Assembly: GCA_030831265.1 (NCBI GenBank)
Contig: JAURLM010000045.1
Location: 1-9,926 of the forward strand
Length of the DNA: 9,926 nt
Direction: 5' to 3'
Source: Chloroflexota bacterium
Lineage (GTDB): Bacteria > Chloroflexota > Dehalococcoidia > Lucifugimonadales > Lucifugimonadaceae
Part shown: piece after piece, positions 1-5,657 of the stretch
How positions within the stretch are numbered: position 1 is the stretch's first letter
Layout: each line of letters begins with the position of its first letter
The notes under the pieces: model-generated
The model's input: the letters and a program-made list of their open reading frames with translations, nothing else
What the model was told of the DNA's origin: nothing
Database searches by the model: none
Position numbers and translations under genes: made by a program

Positions 1-137
1 CGGTAATCGACCTGCTGGCCAACGATTCGGCTGAAGCGAAGCGGGTGCTGGACAACTACACGCCTGCAATGTCGCGGGCGAAATACCTTGCGATGCAGGA
101 AGAGCGGTTCCACACAGAGCTGTACCACGGACGATAA
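1..137 (+). CDS. C-terminal end of an unrecognised protein (5' end outside window)
   Basis: An open frame enters at base 3 and runs 44 codons to a TAA at 135-137. The visible tail is a charged, probably helical segment beginning VIDLLANDSAEAK and ending RFHTELYHGR. Codon use looks like the neighbouring genes, and the frame has no internal stops, so I take it as the end of a real gene. I do not recognise the family. It has the same orientation as the ThDP enzyme 144 bases downstream, so it could belong to the same pathway, but the gap and a small hairpin after the stop leave co-transcription open. Confidence 0.6.
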   Translation, partial: VIDLLANDSAEAKRVLDNYTPAMSRAKYLAMQEERFHTELYHGR

Positions 138-145
138 GGTCTTTT

Positions 146-157
146 CCCGTTTACGGG
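146..157 (+). terminator. small hairpin after the first stop codon, weak terminator candidate
   Basis: CCCGT-TT-ACGGG is a perfect short inverted repeat starting 8 bases after the TAA at 135-137. In practice it would fold as a 4-bp stem with a TTTA loop. The sequence that follows (TGTCTATCT) is only partly T-rich, so it is at best a weak intrinsic terminator. Confidence 0.22.
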
Positions 158-224
158 TGTCTATCTCCGCAAAACCGTCGCATGCTCTGGTAATCTCCGT
201 CACGCTTTCATATCAGCATTCCTT

Positions 225-242
225 TGGGAACCGGTTAGCCCA
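225..242 (+). promoter_or_regulatory. dyad in the leader of the ThDP gene
   Basis: TGGG-AACCGGTT-AG-CCCA consists of an 8-bp perfect palindrome (229-236) inside TGGG/CCCA arms, 39 bases before the ATG at 282. This could be an operator half-site pair or chance. I saw no convincing -35/-10 pair and no TPP riboswitch signature in 138-281. Confidence 0.2.
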
Positions 243-281
243 GTAAGTTCGCCTCCAACCAGCACATCAAGTGGAACAAAA

Positions 282-1910
282 ATGAAATTCGCAGAAATCC
301 TGATGCAAGACGCCAAAAGTCGCGGACTGAAGCATGTCTTCGGTATTCCTGGCTCTGGATTCCCGATGGACGCTATGGAAGCTGGCCGGAAAGCCGGTAT
401 CGAGTTGGTACACGTCGCCCACGAATCCACCGCCGCCATCGCCGCTGCGTATTACGGAGCTGCCAAGGGCACCGCAGGGTTGGCGTTGGGAGTCAAGGGT
501 GTTGGTGCTGGCAACATGGTTGGCGGAGTGGCAAATGCCCATTTCGAACGTATGCCTGTCGTCTGCGTGTTCGAAGCAGGTCCAGCAGGTGCTGATGTAG
601 ACCTCGTGCAGGTTGCAGATCACCGCCAGATGTTCGGTTCAGTGACAAAGCTCCATGCAATCCTGGAACGTGAAACTGCAGCGCAAACACTAGCAGACGC
701 TGTAGCAGCGGCAACGCAGGGCAGGCCGGGTGGGGCTGTGCTCGACTTTCCATCTGACTTTGATGATGGTGATTGCGGTGACATTCCACACCATTCCACA
801 GAAACAGCCCCGGGCAAACCTGACAGCAGCGATCTCGAAGCAGCAGCAGCCCTCATACGCAACGCAAAGCACCCGGTAGTCGTTGCAGGCGCTGATATCG
901 TTCGAGAAGGAGCAATGACTGCACTCAAAGATTTTGTTGACGCTAATGGCTCCGCCGTCCTCGTCTCGATGGAGGCTCGCGGGGTGTACCCGGAGTCCGA
1001 CCCGCGCTGGGCAGGCGTAATGGTCGGTTCATACGGCGGCGAAAGCGTGGAAGGTGAGATAGGGAAGCGGGCTGACCTGTTCATTATGGTTGGCGTGGAT
1101 TCCCTGATGACCCACGCTCCGTGGCCTTACAAGACTCCGACCGTCGAGCTTGTCCAGCGTGCGAACTACCGAACAATGTCGAACCCATCGGTGAGGGTTG
1201 ACGGGTCGCTCCAGGAATCTCTGACCGCACTGACCAAGGTTCACAACACCGGATTCCCCATCGAGGAGATCGACGAGGTTAAGACAGACATCCTGCGATA
1301 TTTTGCCCGACCTAATGCGGCAAGATTTGCCATCCAGGACATCGTTGGGTCATGCTTTGCAGCATTACCAGCCAGCGGGCAGGTGGTTTCTGAAACCGGC
1401 GCATTCGTTCGCATGCTGGAGCACCTGTGGCCGTTTGAGGAAGCCGGACATTACCTCGGCACTTCCGGTGGTCGAACGATGGGCCTGATGATCCCGGCGG
1501 CGATTGGAGCCAAGCTGGCAAATCCTGATTTGCCTATCATAGGCATAGGTGCCGACGGCAGCACGCTGATGCGACTCGGCGAACTGGAAGTGTTTGCCAG
1601 GCTAAATCTGGCGATGCCGCTGGTAATTGTCAACGACCGCGCACTCGGCACCATGAAGTCCCGCCAGAAGTCACGCGGCATGCAGGAATACGGGCTTGAT
1701 CTCACACCGGTAGACTACGCTGCCGTCGGTCGAGCCTGCGGATTGAACGGTGTTGTGGCTGAGACCCCTGAGCAGTTCGACGCTGCTCTGAAAGCTGCAA
1801 TGACATCCGATCGCACCACGGTTATCGACGCCCGGATCGACCAGCAGCCTTACTGGGATGGATTCGCTCTGTCTATCGGAGCAATCCCGGCAGGCTGGAC
1901 ACCGGAATAG
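282..1910 (+). CDS. thiamine diphosphate-dependent enzyme, acetolactate synthase/decarboxylase superfamily
   Basis: The 542-residue length is normal for a ThDP-dependent decarboxylase or acetolactate synthase-like enzyme. The three expected domains are visible in order. The N-terminal pyrimidine-binding domain (about 1-165) has VFGIPGSG near residue 20 and the cofactor-activating glutamate, E48, in AHESTAA. A central Rossmann-like domain spans about 185-320 (HPVVVAGADIV). The C-terminal pyrophosphate-binding domain (about 345-530) has GGRTMG and the metal/ThDP motif G423-A-D-G ending at N451-D; the 26-residue D425-N451 spacing fits the GDGx(24-27)N rule. A weak ribosome site (AGTGGA) precedes the ATG. 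Substrate cannot be read from sequence: acetolactate synthase, sulfopyruvate/phosphonopyruvate decarboxylase-like and 2-hydroxyacyl-CoA lyase-like members share these motifs. No acetolactate synthase small subunit is nearby, which argues against a standard biosynthetic role. The next gene is a PEP-mobile domain. Confidence 0.9.
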   Translation: MKFAEILMQDAKSRGLKHVFGIPGSGFPMDAMEAGRKAGIELVHVAHESTAAIAAAYYGAAKGTAGLALGVKGVGAGNMVGGVANAHFERMPVVCVFEAGPAGADVDLVQVADHRQMFGSVTKLHAILERETAAQTLADAVAAATQGRPGGAVLDFPSDFDDGDCGDIPHHSTETAPGKPDSSDLEAAAALIRNAKHPVVVAGADIVREGAMTALKDFVDANGSAVLVSMEARGVYPESDPRWAGVMVGSYGGESVEGEIGKRADLFIMVGVDSLMTHAPWPYKTPTVELVQRANYRTMSNPSVRVDGSLQESLTALTKVHNTGFPIEEIDEVKTDILRYFARPNAARFAIQDIVGSCFAALPASGQVVSETGAFVRMLEHLWPFEEAGHYLGTSGGRTMGLMIPAAIGAKLANPDLPIIGIGADGSTLMRLGELEVFARLNLAMPLVIVNDRALGTMKSRQKSRGMQEYGLDLTPVDYAAVGRACGLNGVVAETPEQFDAALKAAMTSDRTTVIDARIDQQPYWDGFALSIGAIPAGWTPE

Positions 1911-1912
1911 AC

Positions 1913-1927
1913 CGTACTTCCAGTACG
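1913..1927 (+). terminator. hairpin immediately after the ThDP gene
   Basis: CGTACT-TCC-AGTACG is a perfect 6-bp stem with a 3-base loop, starting two bases after the TAG at 1908-1910. No T-run follows, so it may be an RNA-stabilising or weakly terminating hairpin. The left arm, extended as ACCGTACT (1911-1918), is also perfectly complementary to AGTACGGT at 1959-1966, an alternative and mutually exclusive pairing. Confidence 0.3.
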
Positions 1928-2007
1928 ACTCGTCCATTTCGCCGAACCTTGCACCGGGAGTACGGTCGCGGTCACGGAGCAACATCCAGATTACGGATCG
2001 TTAATCA

Positions 2008-2442
2008 TTGACCTTCACTATGTGCTCTATGAGCACAACAATGGAGTTCAGCACCGGGCCTACCAGGATTGCGAATACGCACGCTGAACACCCTCAATAC
2101 AGGCGTAGGCCTGCTTACGGCCTCACGATCAAGGGTCAACCGGCCTCCGCTGGCATAGTTACAGCCACTGCCCGGATCATCCGCTCGTAGGCAGACATGC
2201 AGGAACTGGTGTGCGGTGAGATTGCGGTAATAGCAAACGCCAATCCGGAATGGTCACCAGTGCTTGGCAAAGCCGCTGCGGTCATAACCGAAACTGGCGG
2301 TGTACTCAGCAACTTCGCAACACTGGCCCGTAAGGCGAAGATACCAGCGGTGGTGTCTGCAACCGGCGCATTAGCCCTGATACAGGGCGGGGCAGTCGTG
2401 ACCGTCAACGGAAAAACCGGACAGGTTTTCCTTCACCGATAA
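2008..2442 (+). pseudogene. stand-alone PEP-utilising enzyme mobile (swivelling) domain, split by an in-frame TAG
   Basis: Two same-frame ORFs, 2008-2190 and 2197-2442, are separated by one TAG (2188-2190) and together make one domain of 144 codons. The first piece ends with the opening strand of the fold (LTIKGQPASAGIVTATARIIRS). The second continues ADMQELVCGEIAV, then NPEWSPVLGKAAAVITETGG, then KIPAVV and VNGKTGQVFL, the order seen in the swivelling domain of PEP synthase, PPDK and related enzymes. In that family the GG(I/L)xSHxAIxAR motif carries the phospho-accepting His; here it reads GGVLSNFATLAR, with Asn (AAC, 2311-2313). The start is uncertain: TTG 2008, ATG 2020, ATG 2029 or ATG 2041, none with a clear ribosome site. 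ATG 2197 has AGG five bases upstream, so reinitiation could make an 81-residue fragment. No ATP-binding or PEP-binding partner domain is in the window. It may be a decaying gene, a sequencing error, or a non-catalytic remnant. Confidence 0.7.
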
Positions 2443-2465
2443 CTCCGTCGCTGACAGACTCCCGG

Positions 2466-3089
2466 CTACAGGTCGTACTTGCGCGGTGGATCCTCGTGAG
2501 ACTCCCGTTCGAAGATCTCGGTGACCTGGCGTACCGCCTCGTCCAACGCACCATCTGCATTCACGACGCAGTAGTCGAACTCCTCGGACTCAAGCAGTTC
2601 ATCAGACGCGGCGTTCAGGCGATTCTCCATGTCATCTGCCGTGTTCACGCCTCGTTTCTTCAATCGAATGCGCAGGCTGTCCATAGACGGCGGCATAACA
2701 AATATCTGGAGTGCCTCAGGCAAGAGTTGTCGCAATCGGCGCGCGCCTTGCACGTCGACACGAATTAACACGTGCTGACCTCGGGCAAGGGCATCGCGAA
2801 CTTGCTGCTTGGGCACGCCGTAGTAATTCCCGTAAACCTCGGCCCACTCAAGCAATTCATCAGCATCGATCATGTTGATGAACTCTTCCCTGGTGACGAA
2901 ATGGTGGTTCACACCTTCTCGTTCACCGGGGCGCGGGTCACGCGTCGTGGCAGTCACGGTAAACTGGTGATTATGACCCAGCTCGGCCATACGTTCGATC
3001 AGCGTGTCCTTGCCCACGCCGGAAGGACCCGATATCACCACGATCAGCGGGTTCGTGACCTTATGCTTACTGGTAGGCGTGCTACTCAA
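2466..3089 (-). CDS. gmk: guanylate kinase
   Basis: This P-loop kinase phosphorylates GMP to GDP with ATP in the cytoplasm. Counting residues from the GTG at 3095, the Walker A motif is GPSGVGKDT (23-31). The GMP-binding segment ATTRDPRPGE is at 49-58, YGNYYG at 88-93 and VDVQGA at 113-118, followed by the lid region RIRLKKRG. Total length of about 207-209 is usual. The Tyr that contacts the GMP phosphate in well-studied enzymes (two before the F of the xFV motif) is His here (VNHHFV). GTG 3095 overlaps the only good ribosome site, GGAGG at 3095-3099. TTG 3089 sits five bases after it and is the better start, giving 207 residues. The start lies inside the end of aroA (8-base overlap), so translation is probably coupled to it. 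The stop lies 23 bases from the convergent PEP-mobile gene. Confidence 0.95.
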   Translation of the reverse strand: MSSTPTSKHKVTNPLIVVISGPSGVGKDTLIERMAELGHNHQFTVTATTRDPRPGEREGVNHHFVTREEFINMIDADELLEWAEVYGNYYGVPKQQVRDALARGQHVLIRVDVQGARRLRQLLPEALQIFVMPPSMDSLRIRLKKRGVNTADDMENRLNAASDELLESEEFDYCVVNADGALDEAVRQVTEIFERESHEDPPRKYDL

Positions 3090-4389
3090 CCACACCTCCG
3101 AGCTTTTTTATCTCTTGCCAGAATTGCGGGTAGGAAATTGATGCGATCTCAGAACCATCGACTGTCACCGGTGATTCGCTTATCAACCCGGCAATGCCTT
3201 CAGTCATCGCAATCCGGTGGTCGTGGTGGGCATTAAACGTTCCACCAAGGATGCGACCTGAACCGGTAACGACCATACCGTCATGAGACGTCTCAACCTC
3301 AACTCCGGCCGCGGTAAGCCAGTCAGCGGAAGCGGCTATGCGATCCGTCTCTTTCACCCGCAACTCTTCGGCGTCAGCGAAACGAGTCTCACCTTCGGCC
3401 ATCGCAGCGGCGAGTGCGAGCACTGGAATCTCGTCGATGAGTACAGGGACGATATCTCCCGCTATCACCGCGCCTTTTAGCTGGCTGGATCGAACGACAA
3501 TATCTGCAACAGGCTCACCTGCTGCATCCCGTTCGTTTTCCAGTGTGATATCTGCGTTCATCAGCCTCAGGGCATCGATAACACCTGCGCGGGTCGGGTT
3601 GATTCCAACGCCACGGATGATGACTTCTGCGTCAGGGTGGATAAGACCAGCGACCATCCAGAAGGCGGCACTGGAAATATCGCCCGGCACAAATACATCC
3701 ACTGCATCCAGTTCCGACGGGCTGATGCTGACAGTGAGTCCTTCAGCGGAAACCAGTGCTCCCATCGCTGAGAGCATCCGCTCGGTATGGTCGCGGGAGA
3801 GAGCAGGTTGAACAAGCTCCGTAACACCGTCCGCACGGAGTCCTGCCAGCAAAAGACATGATTTTAGCTGTGCGCTTGCGACGGGCATTTCATAGCGCAT
3901 GCCCTCCAGTTTTCCGCCGGCAAAGACCAGGGGAGCAAGAGTGTTCTGCTTCCGCCCGTAAATCTCGGCACCCATCTTTCGCAGCGGCTGAACTACACGT
4001 CCCATCGGCCTGCTGCGTATCGAGTCATCGCCATTCAGGATCGCGAAGATATCTCGCCCTGCAAGTACACCGGACATCAGGCGAGTTGTCGTGCCGCTGT
4101 TACCGGTATCAAGGACGTTCGCAGGTTCCAGGAACCCGTGCATGCCCAGTCCCGTCAGGTGGAGCGTGTCTCCGACACCCGGTTCGCCGGGGCCGCGATC
4201 GATCTCAACACCGAGCGCACGCAGCACATCAAGCGTCGATGCGCAGTCTGCCCCGGGGGAAAAGTTGGTGATGACCGCACTACCGTTCGCTATTGCGTTG
4301 AACATGGCTGCACGGTGAGAGACGGACTTGTCTCCGGGTGCAGTTATCTCTCCGCGTAGGCGTCGCGGCCCGCTTATCGTTACTGGCAT
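3082..4389 (-). CDS. aroA: 3-phosphoshikimate 1-carboxyvinyltransferase (EPSP synthase), class II type
   Basis: The enzyme joins PEP to shikimate 3-phosphate in the sixth step of the shikimate pathway. The 435-residue length is typical. Visible landmarks are GDKSVSHR (19-26, substrate Lys21), GNSGTTTR (96-103), SIRSRPMGR (123-131), SAQLK (172-176), RDHTE (199-203), NPTR (264-267), catalytic D319, RVKETDR with E347 (344-350) and HHDHRIAM (388-395). All four motif patterns used to define class II EPSP synthases (GDK[ST], SAQxK, RxHxE, NxTR) are present, as in the CP4 and Bacillus types. The position equivalent to E. coli Gly96 is still Gly (G99), unlike the Ala of CP4, so glyphosate insensitivity cannot be assumed. 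The ATG start has no strong ribosome site. It lies 111 bases after the TyrA-like gene and overlaps gmk, giving a tyrA-aroA-gmk order. Confidence 0.97.
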   Translation of the reverse strand: MPVTISGPRRLRGEITAPGDKSVSHRAAMFNAIANGSAVITNFSPGADCASTLDVLRALGVEIDRGPGEPGVGDTLHLTGLGMHGFLEPANVLDTGNSGTTTRLMSGVLAGRDIFAILNGDDSIRSRPMGRVVQPLRKMGAEIYGRKQNTLAPLVFAGGKLEGMRYEMPVASAQLKSCLLLAGLRADGVTELVQPALSRDHTERMLSAMGALVSAEGLTVSISPSELDAVDVFVPGDISSAAFWMVAGLIHPDAEVIIRGVGINPTRAGVIDALRLMNADITLENERDAAGEPVADIVVRSSQLKGAVIAGDIVPVLIDEIPVLALAAAMAEGETRFADAEELRVKETDRIAASADWLTAAGVEVETSHDGMVVTGSGRILGGTFNAHHDHRIAMTEGIAGLISESPVTVDGSEIASISYPQFWQEIKKLGGVVE

Positions 4390-4500
4390 CGGAGCATTAT
4401 GCTTCGTAACTTGAGCCGAAGCCAGTGGTTCAACGGGTCAACCGGGCGCGACGGAAGGTTATTCGATGAGGCAATCCCGAATCGAAGAAGCAACTGACCG

Positions 4501-5520
4501 CTACCGCATCTTGCGGCGGTCGTACTTTGTGGGGTCCTTCGAACGCTCTCGAGTCCGTGACATCAGTTGCTGACCAATCCGGCCTAGCATGATGCTCATG
4601 GTCATCTCACCAGCAGTTGGAATCGGGTTCTCTGCCGCGCCACCCGGCTCGATGCCGTTTTCCAGGCGCAACTTCTGTTCCCACGCGTTGACGAACACGT
4701 CCGCCAAAGGCGAGTCCGTGTCGTACCTCTTTTCCTCATCAGCAATTCCGTTGCGCACGCTGGTCAACACCTTGATCAGCTCGTCCATCCAGTGAACCAT
4801 CATGTCCGGATTGGTCACCGCCATCGCATGCCCAAGCGCGGGGTCAATCGATGCCGGTTCGGTGACTGACTGGAAGTTGGTGTCCACAAATCGGCTAATC
4901 TCACGCCATGATGGGCTGGTTGAGGCAACCGTCAACAGACATGCAGCGGTGACTAGCGGAAGACCGTTCACAGCAGCAGCGAAACTGTCATGCTCGTCGA
5001 TGTCCATGAACACCGGCCGACCGCCAATGTCCTCGATCAACTTCACCGTCGCCTTGACTGCGCTTTCACGAGTAGTGACTGTGGTGGTGAGTGCAACTCG
5101 CTTGCCCTGGAACAGGTTGTAATGGGCGTCTTTCTGGCCTCTGAAACCGGCCCCTGTAAGAGGATCGATTCCAACGAAATCAACGTTACGAGGCAAGAGC
5201 TCGTCAGCCCAGTCAGTCACGGCTCGCTTAGAGGAAGATGTGTCGATGACGAGCGCGTTTGATTTGAAATGCGGAGCGCATGCCTCGAATATGTCATAAA
5301 TGGCATTGGTTGGAGTGGCAATGATCACGGTATCCGCATCACGAATTGCCAGGTCAAGGTTCCATTCCGAGCGGTCGACCGCGCCGAGTTTCACAGCGGC
5401 GTTGTGTGCATCCTGGTCCGAGTCATATCCGACGACGGTGATCTTGTCACCATGTTTTGCCCGAAGTGCCTGGCCCATTGAGGCACCGATCAGGCCTAGC
5501 CCTATGATGCTGACTTGCAT
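4501..5520 (-). CDS. prephenate/arogenate dehydrogenase family protein with altered active site
   Basis: Counting residues from the ATG at 5526, an N-terminal Rossmann domain begins VSIIGLGLIGASMG (GxGxxG at 9-14), and Asp35 in GYDSD suggests NAD rather than NADP. The SSSK segment (97-100) matches the GSVK loop of TyrA proteins. An all-helical C-terminal half follows, with NPDMMVHW where the family has SDPxMWxDI-like helices. The domain order and aroA neighbourhood point to TyrA. However, the HPMAG motif is DPLTG (D121), SHLPH is NGLPL (N187, G188, L191), and the FRDxTR arginine pair is FQSVTE (Q219, E223). These positions hold the catalytic His, a second His and the substrate-binding Arg in studied enzymes. 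There is no ACT domain; the C-terminus is a basic tail. GGAG at 5528-5531 is one base from ATG 5526 but seven from ATG 5520, so I start at 5520 (339 residues). Prephenate dehydrogenase activity is doubtful. Confidence 0.8.
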   Translation of the reverse strand: MQVSIIGLGLIGASMGQALRAKHGDKITVVGYDSDQDAHNAAVKLGAVDRSEWNLDLAIRDADTVIIATPTNAIYDIFEACAPHFKSNALVIDTSSSKRAVTDWADELLPRNVDFVGIDPLTGAGFRGQKDAHYNLFQGKRVALTTTVTTRESAVKATVKLIEDIGGRPVFMDIDEHDSFAAAVNGLPLVTAACLLTVASTSPSWREISRFVDTNFQSVTEPASIDPALGHAMAVTNPDMMVHWMDELIKVLTSVRNGIADEEKRYDTDSPLADVFVNAWEQKLRLENGIEPGGAAENPIPTAGEMTMSIMLGRIGQQLMSRTRERSKDPTKYDRRKMR

Positions 5521-5530
5521 GGTCATTCTC

Positions 5531-5551
5531 CGTGTCTGGATTCGTGTCTGG
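5531..5551. repeat. 9-bp tandem direct repeat in the TyrA-gene leader
   Basis: CGTGTCTGG occurs at 5531-5539 and again at 5543-5551, with exactly 3 bases between (12-base period). It lies 10-31 bases upstream of the preferred start at 5520. The copy nearest the gene touches the ribosome site. It could bind a regulator or be a chance duplication. Confidence 0.6.
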
Positions 5552-5552
5552 C

Positions 5553-5570
5553 AGGAATTGCGGAATTCCT
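5553..5570 (-). promoter_or_regulatory. 18-bp perfect dyad upstream of the TyrA-like gene, operator candidate
   Basis: AGGAATT-GCGG-AATTCCT is a 7-bp perfect inverted repeat with a 4-base spacer, two bases upstream of the tandem CGTGTCTGG pair. It lies 32-50 bases before the start at 5520, so it could be an operator for the tyrA-aroA-gmk block or a leader hairpin. No transcription factor can be named from the sequence. Confidence 0.35.
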
Positions 5571-5606
5571 ATCACTTTTGTTTGCGATATTGAGCATTAC
5601 GAACAG

Positions 5607-5627
5607 CAGGGGCGGGCAGTTCCCCTG
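5607..5627 (-). terminator. hairpin downstream of the acidic-tailed gene, weak terminator candidate
   Basis: CAGGGG and CCCCTG form a 6-bp GC-rich stem (plus a G-T pair) around a 9-base loop, about 30 bases after the stop codon at 5658-5660 in the direction of transcription. There is no T-run directly after it on the - strand, so efficient intrinsic termination is not assured. It separates the PAC2 pair from the tyrA block. Confidence 0.3.
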
Positions 5628-5657
5628 TATCTCCAGCGGTGTTAAGTCTTGACCGGG

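Noticed and set aside
138..281. Possible TPP riboswitch before a thiamine diphosphate enzyme gene
   Set aside because: No conserved TPP-aptamer core (CUGAGA and the matching 3' segment) can be found; enzymes using the cofactor are not usually under this switch in any case.
493..1244. Long antisense ORFs inside the ThDP gene, for example 620-1084 on the - strand
   Set aside because: They are shadows of the strong + strand coding frame; their translations are low-complexity Ser/Ala/Arg-rich with no recognisable domain.
3082..3095. gmk/aroA overlap as a sequencing frameshift
   Set aside because: Both proteins have complete, family-typical ends, and a ribosome site is correctly placed in the overlap, so this is ordinary gene overlap.
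3338..3811. 157-codon + strand ORF antisense to aroA
   Set aside because: Ser/Thr/Ala-rich shadow of the aroA frame; aroA motifs on the opposite strand are unambiguous.
4462..4486. TTCGAT/ATCGAA inverted repeat between the TyrA-like gene and aroA
   Set aside because: Six-bp arms around a 13-base loop without T-run or conserved context are expected by chance.
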